Below, in pieces: positions 17,510 to 26,063 of a stretch of 64,000 nucleotides of DNA. The notes beneath the pieces are model-generated. The model was not told where the DNA came from. It did no database searches and saw nothing but the letters and a program-made list of their open reading frames with translations. A program made the translations under genes and the position numbers. The stretch spans positions 1 through 64,000 of the forward strand of contig CABWZI010000002.1 of NCBI GenBank assembly GCA_902509905.1. The letters run 5' to 3'. The stretch's first letter is position 1; each line of letters begins with the position of its first letter. This DNA is from an uncultured Gammaproteobacteria bacterium. GTDB lineage: Bacteria > Pseudomonadota > Gammaproteobacteria > PS1 > Pseudothioglobaceae.

Positions 17510-18383
17510 TTTTTTTGCTAACTTTATTAATCCAGAGAAGCGCTTATTTATAGGGTATTTAATAAGCGCTGCTTTCATAGCAGTAATGTGGCTCAGAGTA
17601 ATTAATAAAAAACCACTGACAGAAATTGTCAGTGGTTTTTTTAGTACTCAGGTCTGGCTATCAAAGTCTGCACTAGCTGACTATAAACTAATGGTCATTA
17701 ACCAGTTTTTTATAAAAATACTAGCGCCAATTCTAATTGGTCAACTGGCGCTTACAGTATTTATTTTTGAGAATATGCATTTCATATTTTCTAGACCCTC
17801 ATCATCTATACCGGTTTGGATGGTAATGATAATATTCACCTCTGTTCTTTTTATTCTTGATGATTTCTCAAGGTATTTTTTGCACCGTTTAATGCACCGG
17901 GTTCCAATATTATGGCGGTTTCATAAGGCTCATCATTCTGCTACTAATCTAACTCCATTGACTGTTCTTAGGACTCATCCAATTGAGGCGATTCTCTTTA
18001 GTCTTAGAGCGGTCATTGTTCACTCATTATGCCTTGGCGTTTGTTTCTTTTTCTTTGCAGAAAGCGTGTCACTTATTGAAATTTTTGGTTCAAGTGTCTT
18101 TGTTGTAATATTTCATTCATTAGGATCAAATTTAAGGCATTCACATGTCAATCTTAGTTATTGGAGTTGGCTAGAAAAGATTCTTGTTTCTCCCGCGCAG
18201 CATCAATTGCATCATTCAATCAATCCAAAACATTACGACTGTAACTTTGGCGCGGTTCTTGCAGTATGGGATAATATTGGTGGTAGTTGTATAGTGTCAG
18301 AAAAAAATCAAGACATTAAATTTGGACTTAAAGACCAGTCTGAAAATGCGCACAAACTTAAAAATTTAATTATTGGGTCTTAA
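17502..18383 (+). CDS. Sterol desaturase / fatty acid hydroxylase superfamily membrane protein
   Basis: This 293-residue inner-membrane protein belongs to the di-iron hydroxylase superfamily. Histidine clusters are HRLMHR, HKAHHS, HSH and HQLHH, in the family order. There are four or five hydrophobic segments. Known members hydroxylate or desaturate lipids and sterols; the substrate here is unknown. The ATG overlaps the DUF4856 stop by eight bases. Two hairpins, the second a perfect intrinsic terminator, lie inside the first 140 nt of this gene, so its expression is likely attenuated. Its place in a Fur island could reflect its own iron need. Confidence 0.83.
   Translation: MTDFFANFINPEKRLFIGYLISAAFIAVMWLRVINKKPLTEIVSGFFSTQVWLSKSALADYKLMVINQFFIKILAPILIGQLALTVFIFENMHFIFSRPSSSIPVWMVMIIFTSVLFILDDFSRYFLHRLMHRVPILWRFHKAHHSATNLTPLTVLRTHPIEAILFSLRAVIVHSLCLGVCFFFFAESVSLIEIFGSSVFVVIFHSLGSNLRHSHVNLSYWSWLEKILVSPAQHQLHHSINPKHYDCNFGAVLAVWDNIGGSCIVSEKNQDIKFGLKDQSENAHKLKNLIIGS
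17539..17570 (+). other. First hairpin within the start of the hydroxylase gene
   Basis: A perfect 10-bp inverted repeat, AGCGCTTATT and AATAAGCGCT, has a 12-nt loop and is centred about 50 nt into the coding region. No T tract follows, so it is not itself a terminator. It precedes the intragenic terminator by 40 bases. Confidence 0.7.
17611..17642 (+). terminator. Intragenic rho-independent terminator
   Basis: A perfect 11-bp stem, AACCACTGACA and TGTCAGTGGTT, has a 5-nt loop and is followed by a run of seven T. It lies about 110 nt inside the hydroxylase-like gene, in codons that stay open. It probably ends most transcripts of the Fur-controlled DUF4856 gene and limits read-through. Confidence 0.88.
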
Positions 18384-18438
18384 TATTTTCCTCGAGAGTT
18401 AAATAAATAACTTTTGACTTAATCCTGTGGAGTATCAA

Positions 18439-19458
18439 GTGAACAAAAAAGTATCAATCTTTTCGATAATAGTAATATCAATTTTATCAACATCTTTTTC
18501 TGCAGCAGTGCAAGCGGCAAGTAATGATAGTCTGACAGTGTATAGCACAAGGAAAGAACACTTAATTAAGCCTCTATTTGATGCATTTACTGCGAAAACT
18601 GGAATAAAAGTAAAGTATCTTACTGGAAAGGGGGGTGCGTTAATAGAGCGCATTAAATTGGAGGGCAAAAAAACCAAGGCTGATTTATTTATGACAGTTG
18701 ATGCTGGAAATCTTTGGTATGCCGCATCTCAAAATTTATTTCAACCAGTAAGTAGTGAAATCATTGAAAATAATATTCCTGAGCATCTTCGAGATCCTGA
18801 AGGTCTTTGGAGTGGCTTATCGGTTAGAGCAAGGACAATAATCTATAGCACTGAAAGAGTTAATCCAAGTGAGTTATCATCTTATCAAGATTTGGCAAAT
18901 AAAAAATGGAAAGGCAAACTTTGTTTGAGAACAAGTAAGAAAGTATATACAAAGTCTCTTGTATCCTCACTAATCCATCATGATGGAATGGAAAAAACAA
19001 CTGATGTAGTGAGGGGCTGGGTTGATAACCTTGCTGCCACTCCTCACGCTGAAGATGTTCATATAATGACTTCAATCCTAGCGGGCCAGTGTGATGTGGG
19101 AATTGTAAATAGCTACTATTTTGGAAGGCTGCAAGCAGAGGATCCGAACGCTCCCCTTAAACTCTTTTGGGCTAATCAAAATACTACTGGAACGCATGTT
19201 AATGTTTCAGGAGCTGGAGTCACAAAACATTCAAAGAATCCAGATGACGCAATAAGATTACTTGAGTTTTTATCTTCAATCGAAGCTCAAAAAATCTATG
19301 TTGGCTTAAATAAGGAGTATCCAGCAACTCAAAAAATTAAAGCAGATAATTTGATTGCCTTATGGGGAGATTTTAATCAGGATAAAATGAATCTCTCTTT
19401 TGCTGGAAAAAATCAGGCTGATTCGGTTTCACTCATGCAGAGAGAAGGTTATAAATAA
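18439..19458 (+). CDS. Ferric iron ABC transporter substrate-binding protein
   Basis: This periplasmic Fe3+-binding protein of the FbpA/FutA/IdiA type has about 339 residues. An N-terminal signal peptide (NKKVSIFSIIVISILSTSFS, cleavage near VQAA) is followed by the binding-protein start SLTVYSTRKEHLIKPLFDAF. The C-lobe GIVNSYYFGRL carries the paired tyrosines that coordinate iron in this family. GTG at 18439 is chosen because GGAG ends six bases upstream; another in-frame GTG at 18427 precedes that site. It works with the permease 27 bases downstream and the ATPase at 15379. Confidence 0.93.
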   Translation: MNKKVSIFSIIVISILSTSFSAAVQAASNDSLTVYSTRKEHLIKPLFDAFTAKTGIKVKYLTGKGGALIERIKLEGKKTKADLFMTVDAGNLWYAASQNLFQPVSSEIIENNIPEHLRDPEGLWSGLSVRARTIIYSTERVNPSELSSYQDLANKKWKGKLCLRTSKKVYTKSLVSSLIHHDGMEKTTDVVRGWVDNLAATPHAEDVHIMTSILAGQCDVGIVNSYYFGRLQAEDPNAPLKLFWANQNTTGTHVNVSGAGVTKHSKNPDDAIRLLEFLSSIEAQKIYVGLNKEYPATQKIKADNLIALWGDFNQDKMNLSFAGKNQADSVSLMQREGYK

Positions 19459-19485
19459 TTATGTAGGTAATGCAATCAAAGCCCA

Positions 19486-21084
19486 ATGAATAGTAAGCAA
19501 AATAATTCAACTTTTTTAATGGGCCTTCTAGCACTATCTGTTTCGTTCCCAATCATTGTTGTCTGTTCAGCTTGGTTTTTTCCAGGAACTGAGCTATGGG
19601 GGCATTTTCTTGAAAACTTATTACCTGAACTCATTGTATCAACTTTTATATTGCTTCTAGGTGTTGGATTAGGGGTAAGTATTCTAGGAACCGTTTTGGC
19701 ATATTTAGTTGTCATGGTTGAGTTTCCTGGAAGAAGATGGTTAGAGTGGGCACTATTCTTGCCCTTTGCAATACCCGCTTATGTTCTAGCTTTTGTTTAT
19801 CTTGGGGTTTTTGACTATTCAGGCTACGCCCAGGTCTGGCTTAGGGAATTTACTGGAATATCTGGATTTGATATCAGAGCTGGAAGTTGGGCAATTATAT
19901 TAACATTTGTATTGGTTTTTTATCCTTACGTTTACATGATGGCAAGAGCCTCATTTAAGCGACAAAAGATTCAGATGATTGAGGCTGGAAAAATGCTTGG
20001 TGCAAAACCTTTTCTGGTTTTTTGGAAAATTTCTGTACCTCTCGCAAGACCAGCTATTGCTGCTGGTTTACTTGTTACTCTTATGGAAACATTGGCAGAT
20101 TTTGGAGTAGTCTCACTTTTTAACTACTCAACTTTCACAACAGCAATTTATTCAGCATGGGGAGACTTTCGCTCTATAGAAGTTGCTGCACAACTAGCAT
20201 CAATGCTAGTTTTAATTGCATTCTTTCTTATTTATTTTGAAAAAAAAGCCCGAGGTAAAGCTAAATATTACTCATCAGATGTATCCCATATCAGACCCTA
20301 CAGAGCAGAAGGAGTTTCAGGCTGGGTTACTTTTTTATTCGTTTTTGGTGTATTTATGCTGTCTTTTGCAATGCCTATGCTCCAACTTATTATTTGGAGT
20401 ATCGAAAAATATGGTGAAGAAATTAGTCAGTTCTACCTTAATTATCTTACTTCTACTGGGATTTTGACTGTGAGTGCGACAATCTTAACTGTTGCTGTAG
20501 CTACTATGCTAGCCTTGCCAAGTCGTCGTAAGGACGAAAGTAAAGCATTGCAGCTTCTTATAAGGTTTTCGACATTAGGTTATGCATTACCGGGATCAGT
20601 CATGGCTGTTGGACTTTTGTATGGTGTGCAAAATATTTCATTAGTCAGCATTCATTTTGGGGGTTCATCAATTAATCATATTCTTTTTGGGTCAGTGGCA
20701 TTACTTCTATTTGCATACATTTCTAGATTTATGGCAATTGCCTACAACTCAACAAGCGCCTCCAGTGAGCAGATTAAGCCTGTTTTTGAACAGAGTGCTA
20801 GACTTTTAGGATCATCAAGAATGCGTTTAATCAAGGAAATATACCTTCCAATGATGACGCCTGGAATATTAGCTGGAGGCTTGTTGGTAGCTGTAGATGT
20901 GATGAAGGAGCTACCTGCAACCTACCTATTAAGGCCTTTTGGATGGGATACTCTTGCCATTAGGGTTTTTGAATTGAGCTCAGAAGGACTTTATGATAGG
21001 GCAGCTATTCCTGCTCTAATAATGGTATTTTTAGGAGCGATTATTATGCTGTTATTTATTCGACTGGACAGTGAAAAATATTAA
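19486..21084 (+). CDS. Iron(III) ABC transporter permease, fused two-domain type
   Basis: This inner-membrane permease of the FbpB/SfuB type moves Fe3+ from the periplasmic binding protein into the cytosol. The 532-residue protein has about twelve hydrophobic segments and two permease domains. Each has an EAA loop that docks the ATPase: EAGKMLGAKPFLVFWKISVP in the first half and EQSARLLGSSRMRLIKEIYL in the second. It follows the binding-protein gene by 27 bases and completes the transporter. Confidence 0.94.
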   Translation: MNSKQNNSTFLMGLLALSVSFPIIVVCSAWFFPGTELWGHFLENLLPELIVSTFILLLGVGLGVSILGTVLAYLVVMVEFPGRRWLEWALFLPFAIPAYVLAFVYLGVFDYSGYAQVWLREFTGISGFDIRAGSWAIILTFVLVFYPYVYMMARASFKRQKIQMIEAGKMLGAKPFLVFWKISVPLARPAIAAGLLVTLMETLADFGVVSLFNYSTFTTAIYSAWGDFRSIEVAAQLASMLVLIAFFLIYFEKKARGKAKYYSSDVSHIRPYRAEGVSGWVTFLFVFGVFMLSFAMPMLQLIIWSIEKYGEEISQFYLNYLTSTGILTVSATILTVAVATMLALPSRRKDESKALQLLIRFSTLGYALPGSVMAVGLLYGVQNISLVSIHFGGSSINHILFGSVALLLFAYISRFMAIAYNSTSASSEQIKPVFEQSARLLGSSRMRLIKEIYLPMMTPGILAGGLLVAVDVMKELPATYLLRPFGWDTLAIRVFELSSEGLYDRAAIPALIMVFLGAIIMLLFIRLDSEKY

Positions 21085-21170
21085 TACTCAAGACCTAACT
21101 TGTTAAAAAAGAATAGATCTTATTCGAATTAGGTAAAATATTTTTTAAAACTTATTCTTTTTAATTACTT

Positions 21171-22355
21171 ATGAGCATTGATTTACTTTGTGTGAATGGC
21201 GTTAAATGCTCTTCTGTATCTTCTGGGATAAAAAATAATAATTCATTAGATTTATCTCTAATTTCACTAATTGATGGCACTAATACTGCTGCAGTTTTTA
21301 CTCAAAATATCTTTTGTGCTTCTCCTGTTTTAGTTGCCAAAAACCACCTAAATTCTAATATAAAAGCCCTTTTAATTAACAGCGGTAATGCCAATGCTGG
21401 TACTGGTAAACAAGGTCTGGAAGATAGCTATAAATCCTGTGAAATTATAGCTGAAGAGCTCAGCATCAAACCTGAACAGGTTATGCCATTCTCAACTGGA
21501 GTAATTGGTCAATTGCTTCCTGTTGAGTCTATTGAAAAAAGTGCAAATAAACTCGTTAATTCTCTTACTAAAGAAGGGTTAGGTGATGTTGCAAAAGGTA
21601 TCTTAACTACAGACCTAGTAGAAAAGTATTATTCAGTCTCATTTAAAGTCGATGGTGTTGCAGTTAATCTCTCCGGAGTTGCAAAAGGATCTGGAATGAT
21701 TAGGCCGAACATGGCAACCATGCTTAGTTTTATAGTGACTGATATTGGGGCTTCTCAAGAAGAATTGCAGCAATGCCTTGATATTTCAGTTAATCAGTCA
21801 TTTAATCGTATTACAGTGGATGGCGATACCTCAACAAATGATGCATGCACACTTAGCGCTACGAATCAATCTGGCATTCTTTATTCTCAATGCAAAGAAG
21901 AGTTTCAAAAAGCTTTGAATGAGTTAACTAGAAATCTTGCTCACAAGATTGTGAAGGATGGAGAGGGATCAACAAAATTTGTTGAAGTAAGCGTCAGTGG
22001 ACTAGAGTCAAATGAAGACTGTTTAGAGGTGGCTTATACAGTTGCCCATTCACCACTAGTAAAAACAGCTTTATTTGCCAGTGATGCTAATTGGGGAAGA
22101 ATACTTGCTGCAGTTGGACGCGCTAGAGTAAAGGGAATATCTTTTGAAAATATTAACATTTCTCTGAATGAAGTTCAGATTATCTCATCAGGAGAAATTA
22201 GTGATCAATATTCTGAGGAAGCTGGAAGTCGTGAAATGGAAAAACCTGAAATCACAATTCGGATTGATTTAGGTGGATTTAAAACGAATGAAAGCGTCTG
22301 GACAACTGATCTTTCGTATGAATATGTAAAGATAAACGCTGAATATCGAAGCTAA
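21171..22355 (+). CDS. argJ: Bifunctional glutamate N-acetyltransferase / amino-acid N-acetyltransferase
   Basis: ArgJ transfers acetyl from N-acetylornithine to glutamate (recycling arginine route) and may also acetylate glutamate from acetyl-CoA. The 394-residue precursor has AKGSGMIRPNMATML, where the protein cleaves itself before the Thr to give alpha and beta chains, and GDTSTNDAC and HSPLVKTALFASDANWGR in the beta chain. It stands alone between the iron island and the carbon-fixation locus, and no other arg gene is close. Confidence 0.96.
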   Translation: MSIDLLCVNGVKCSSVSSGIKNNNSLDLSLISLIDGTNTAAVFTQNIFCASPVLVAKNHLNSNIKALLINSGNANAGTGKQGLEDSYKSCEIIAEELSIKPEQVMPFSTGVIGQLLPVESIEKSANKLVNSLTKEGLGDVAKGILTTDLVEKYYSVSFKVDGVAVNLSGVAKGSGMIRPNMATMLSFIVTDIGASQEELQQCLDISVNQSFNRITVDGDTSTNDACTLSATNQSGILYSQCKEEFQKALNELTRNLAHKIVKDGEGSTKFVEVSVSGLESNEDCLEVAYTVAHSPLVKTALFASDANWGRILAAVGRARVKGISFENINISLNEVQIISSGEISDQYSEEAGSREMEKPEITIRIDLGGFKTNESVWTTDLSYEYVKINAEYRS

Positions 22356-22374
22356 GCTATAGATATACATCAGC

Positions 22375-23253
22375 CTAGGTGTTGTCGATAATGAACTGTT
22401 TAAATCTTCTAGCAATTGGGGATAGTTCTGCATCAGCATGATGCACTATATGCCATTTTCTAATAATTGGGAATAGCTCAACATTAAGCTGTTTAATGAT
22501 TTTGTTTTTGAGCTGAAGACTTACTGAATGCATTGAAACAAATCCTATTCCTAATCCAGCTTGAACAGCCTCTACAATTGCTTCATTGGAGTTAATTTGA
22601 ATTTCTGAATTAAAATTCAATCCAGTAAACCTCTCAATAGTAATTCGAGTTCCTGATCCAATCTCTCTAGTTAGCAAAGTTTCTTTGGAAAGGTCCTTAA
22701 TAGATACCTTTTTCTTGTTAAGTAAATCATTTTGAGGATGAGCAATAGCAATCAATGGATTCTCCATAAAGGCTTTCGATATTAATGGGATATCTTTAGG
22801 CGGCTCACCCATAATTACTAAATCAGCATTATTATTTTTTAAATTATCAAGAAGTGCATGCCGATTAGTTACATCAATATAAAAAGTCATTTTAGGAAAT
22901 TCTTTTTTAAATTTCGAGAGTAAAGTGCTGATAAAAGAATTGGCAGTAGTAGCAACAGCTATTTGAAGATGACCAGAGTCAGGATTAAGTATTTCATTTA
23001 TTTCAAGCCTGGAGTTTTCAAGAGTATTTATGGTTTCTATTGCAGTTTGATATATTTTCTTACCTAAAAAAGTAGGGCTTATTTTCTTTCCATTAATATG
23101 AAATAACTTCGCACCTATATTTTCCTGTAATTGTTGGACTTGCATATAAACAGCAGGCTGAGTGATATGGAGCTCTTTACTAGCGCTAGTAAAGCCTCCA
23201 AGCCTTATTACGGATTCAAAACTATAAAGCTGTTTAAGCGTGTAATTAATCAT
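22375..23253 (-). CDS. cbbR: LysR-family regulator of the RuBisCO operon (CbbR-like)
   Basis: This 292-residue LysR-type regulator has an N-terminal winged helix-turn-helix (residues 1-60: LGGFTSASKELHITQPAVYMQVQQLQ) and a two-lobe effector-binding domain (about 88-290). It is divergent from cbbL with a 99-base shared intergenic region, the standard arrangement for CbbR, which activates cbb genes in response to metabolites such as NADPH or RuBP. The functional name rests mainly on this position. Confidence 0.87.
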   Translation of the reverse strand: MINYTLKQLYSFESVIRLGGFTSASKELHITQPAVYMQVQQLQENIGAKLFHINGKKISPTFLGKKIYQTAIETINTLENSRLEINEILNPDSGHLQIAVATTANSFISTLLSKFKKEFPKMTFYIDVTNRHALLDNLKNNNADLVIMGEPPKDIPLISKAFMENPLIAIAHPQNDLLNKKKVSIKDLSKETLLTREIGSGTRITIERFTGLNFNSEIQINSNEAIVEAVQAGLGIGFVSMHSVSLQLKNKIIKQLNVELFPIIRKWHIVHHADAELSPIARRFKQFIIDNT

Positions 23254-23287
23254 AATTAAAACTAATGATTATATAAATAAATATTAT

Positions 23288-23316
23288 TTTACATTATTTT
23301 TATCAACAACTATAAT
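23288..23316 (+). promoter_or_regulatory. Sigma-70 promoter of cbbL
   Basis: TTTACA (23288-23293), a 17-nt spacer and a consensus TATAAT (23311-23316) lie 37 bases before the cbbL ATG, which is preceded by AAGGGG. The AT-rich region between this and the divergent regulator gene is where the LysR protein would bind; no single unambiguous T-N11-A box stands out in such AT-rich DNA. Confidence 0.7.
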
Positions 23317-23352
23317 AACTTTATTTTAGACAAATAATAAGGGGAATTACCA

Positions 23353-24774
23353 ATGGCCAAGAAAGGATATGACGCTGGAGTTAAGGAATATAGAGACACA
23401 TACTGGATGCCTGAATACGAGCCAGTCGATACCGATATTCTTGCATGTTTTAAAATAACTCCACAGCCAGGCGTACCTAGAGAAGAAGTGGCCGCTGCAG
23501 TAGCTGCTGAATCCTCAACAGGAACTTGGACAACAGTCTGGACTGATTTGCTAACTGATCTTGATCATTACAAGGGAAGGGCATACAGAATTGAAGATGT
23601 TCCTGGTTCGGACGATGCAATCTATGCATTTATTGCCTACCCAATCGATTTATTCGAGGAAGGTTCAATTGTAAATGTTCTAACTTCTCTTGTTGGTAAT
23701 GTGTTTGGTTTTAAAGCTCTTAGAGCTTTGAGATTAGAGGACATTCGTTTTCCAATAGCATATGTTATGACTTGTGGTGGCCCTCCTAATGGAATTGAGG
23801 TTGAAAGAGACAAGATGAATAAATATGGTCGACCTTTATTGGGCTGCACAATAAAGCCAAAACTGGGTCTATCAGCTAAGAATTATGGAAGAGCTTGCTA
23901 TGAGGGTCTTAGAGGAGGTTTAGACTTTACCAAAGACGATGAAAATGTTAATTCTCAGCCATTTATGCGCTGGAGAGATCGTTTCGGTTTTGTTCAGGAT
24001 GCTATTGAGAGAGCTGAAAAAGAAACTGGAGAGCGTAAAGGACATTATCTAAACGTTACTGCACCTACTCCAGAAGAGATGTATAAGCGTGCGGAGTATG
24101 CAAAGGAGCTAGGCACTCCAATTATTATGCATGATTTCTTTACAGCTGGTTTTACTGCAAATACTGGTCTTGCAAATTGGTGTCGTGATAACGGCTTATT
24201 ACTTCACATTCATAGAGCAATGCATGCAGTTGTTGATAGAAATCCAAACCATGGTATCCACTTCAGAGTTTTAGCAAAATGTTTGCGACTTTCTGGCGGT
24301 GATCACATGCACTCTGGAACTGTTGTAGGAAAGCTTGAGGGTGACCGTGATTCTACACTTGGATGGATCGATTGTATGCGTGATAGTTTTATTAAAGAGG
24401 ATCGTTCGCGTGGAATTTTCTTCGATCAAGATTTTGGCTCAATGCCAGGAATGTTACCGGTCGCATCAGGTGGTATCCATGTTTGGCATATGCCGGCACT
24501 TGTGAATATTTTTGGTGATAACTCTGTTCTTCAGTTTGGAGGCGGAACGCTTGGCCACCCATGGGGCAATGCGGCTGGTGCAGCTGCGAATAGGGTTGCA
24601 GTTGAAGCATGTGTAGAGGCACGAAATGCTGGGCGCGAATTAGAAAAAGAATCAAAGGACATTCTTACGAGTGCTGCGAAACACTCACCAGAACTCAAGG
24701 TAGCAATGGAGACTTGGAAAGAGATTAAATTTGAGTTTGATACGGTAGACAAATTAGATATACAGCATAAATAA
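23353..24774 (+). CDS. cbbL: RuBisCO form IA large subunit
   Basis: The large subunit of ribulose-1,5-bisphosphate carboxylase fixes CO2 in the Calvin cycle. The 473-residue protein has the start [18 protein letters not shown], the TIKPKLGLS strand, the carbamylated Lys in [21 protein letters not shown], and loop 6 [11 protein letters not shown]. The N-terminal pattern ([20 protein letters not shown]) and the paired small subunit show form I, and the cbbQO neighbours point to the non-carboxysomal IAq type. No carboxysome shell genes are present. Confidence 0.98.
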   Translation: MAKKGYDAGVKEYRDTYWMPEYEPVDTDILACFKITPQPGVPREEVAAAVAAESSTGTWTTVWTDLLTDLDHYKGRAYRIEDVPGSDDAIYAFIAYPIDLFEEGSIVNVLTSLVGNVFGFKALRALRLEDIRFPIAYVMTCGGPPNGIEVERDKMNKYGRPLLGCTIKPKLGLSAKNYGRACYEGLRGGLDFTKDDENVNSQPFMRWRDRFGFVQDAIERAEKETGERKGHYLNVTAPTPEEMYKRAEYAKELGTPIIMHDFFTAGFTANTGLANWCRDNGLLLHIHRAMHAVVDRNPNHGIHFRVLAKCLRLSGGDHMHSGTVVGKLEGDRDSTLGWIDCMRDSFIKEDRSRGIFFDQDFGSMPGMLPVASGGIHVWHMPALVNIFGDNSVLQFGGGTLGHPWGNAAGAAANRVAVEACVEARNAGRELEKESKDILTSAAKHSPELKVAMETWKEIKFEFDTVDKLDIQHK

Positions 24775-24815
24775 TCTAGCGAATCGTAAATTAATATTAA
24801 AAAAAGGAAAAGACT

Positions 24816-25175
24816 ATGAGTAAAGTTCAAGATTATCCATCACGACTGAGTGACAATGCTAGCAGAAAGTTTGAAACTTTTTCTTACTTACCTGCAATGA
24901 CTGATAAGCAAATTCGTGAGCAGGTTCAGTACATTGTTGACCAAGGATACAATCCAGGAGTAGAGCATACAGAAGTTGAAAATGCAACTGGAAATTATTG
25001 GTACATGTGGAAGCTTCCAATGTTTGGTGAAACAGATGTTGATACCATTTTGGCTGAATGTAAGGCTTGTCATGACGCAAATCCTGATAATCATGTCCGT
25101 TTAATAGGATACGATAACTATGCACAGTCTCAAGGCGCATCAATGGTTATTTACAGAGGCAAAGGATTTAAATAA
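24816..25175 (+). CDS. cbbS: RuBisCO form IA small subunit
   Basis: This 119-residue small subunit completes the L8S8 enzyme. It has the family start [42 protein letters not shown] and the ending [30 protein letters not shown] precedes the ATG. It follows cbbL by 41 bases and is itself followed by a strong terminator. Confidence 0.98.
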   Translation: MSKVQDYPSRLSDNASRKFETFSYLPAMTDKQIREQVQYIVDQGYNPGVEHTEVENATGNYWYMWKLPMFGETDVDTILAECKACHDANPDNHVRLIGYDNYAQSQGASMVIYRGKGFK

Positions 25176-25205
25176 TCAAGTAAAATCATGTTAGCTTGAT
25201 TGGAT

Positions 25206-25236
25206 AAACCCCTGTCTCTAAGCAGGGGTTTTTTTT
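25206..25236 (+). terminator. Intrinsic terminator between cbbS and cbbQ
   Basis: A 9-bp stem, AAACCCCTG and CAGGGGTTT, with an 8-nt loop ends in a run of eight T. cbbQ begins 16 bases later with its own AAAGGA, so read-through probably supplies cbbQO at a lower level than cbbLS. Confidence 0.9.
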
Positions 25237-25251
25237 CTAAAGGAATAAAAA

Positions 25252-26055
25252 ATGAATGAATTAAATCAATACAAAATTGCTGAAGAGCCTTTCTATCAGC
25301 CACAAGAAGATGAAATTGATATGTACACGGCAGCTTACATGAATCGCATGCCAGTAATGTTAAAAGGACCCACAGGTTGTGGAAAATCTCGTTTTGTTGA
25401 GTACATGGCCTACAAGTTAGATAAGCCATTAATTACTGTTGCTTGTAATGAGGATATGTCCGCAAGTGACCTAGTAGGTCGATTCTTGCTCGATAAGGAT
25501 GGAACAATTTGGCAAGATGGACCTTTAGCTATGGCAGCTCGATATGGTGGCATATGTTATTTAGACGAAGTGGTTGAGGCTAGGCAAGATACTACAGTTG
25601 TAATTCACCCTTTGACAGATTATCGAAGAACCCTTCCTCTTGATAAAAAAGGTGAGTTAATTGACGCCCATCCAGATTTTCAGCTCGTCATTTCATACAA
25701 TCCAGGTTATCAAAATTTGATGAAGGATCTTAAACAGTCAACCAAACAGAGATTTTGTGGATTTAATTTCCAGTATCCTGATGAGAAAACCGAAGCACAC
25801 ATTATCACTAGAGAGTCAGGCGTTGATGAAGAAACAGCATTAAAGTTAGTTCAGATAGCTCAACGGGCTAGAAACCTTGTGGGTCATGGTCTTGATGAGG
25901 GTATTTCAACTAGACTATGCGTATATGCTGGACAGCTTATTGCAGATAAAGTAAGTGAAAAATCAGCCTGTAAGATTGCCATGGTGAATCCAATCACTGA
26001 TGATTTGGATATTGTTGATACTTTAAATGCTGCAATAGATACATTCTTTGAGTAA
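25252..26055 (+). CDS. cbbQ: RuBisCO activase subunit CbbQ
   Basis: This MoxR-family AAA+ ATPase (267 residues) forms hexamers that, with CbbO, remove inhibitory sugar phosphates from RuBisCO. Walker A is GPTGCGKS near residue 40, Walker B is GICYLDEVVEA, and sensor regions follow (SYNPGYQNL, a MoxR hallmark). It lies directly behind cbbS and nine bases before cbbO. Confidence 0.95.
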   Translation: MNELNQYKIAEEPFYQPQEDEIDMYTAAYMNRMPVMLKGPTGCGKSRFVEYMAYKLDKPLITVACNEDMSASDLVGRFLLDKDGTIWQDGPLAMAARYGGICYLDEVVEARQDTTVVIHPLTDYRRTLPLDKKGELIDAHPDFQLVISYNPGYQNLMKDLKQSTKQRFCGFNFQYPDEKTEAHIITRESGVDEETALKLVQIAQRARNLVGHGLDEGISTRLCVYAGQLIADKVSEKSACKIAMVNPITDDLDIVDTLNAAIDTFFE

Positions 26056-26063
26056 AACTTATT

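Noticed and set aside
21093-21135. ACCTAA...TTAGGT inverted repeat after the iron permease gene
   Set aside because: The arms are short, the interior pairs poorly and the T run is displaced, so a terminator cannot be supported.
23353-24774. First considered as form II RuBisCO because of the Thioglobus-like context
   Set aside because: The N-terminal and active-site motifs are form I, and a small-subunit gene follows.
24392-25429. Several open frames on the minus strand across cbbL, cbbS and cbbQ
   Set aside because: They mirror highly conserved genes, have no start signals and encode no recognisable protein.
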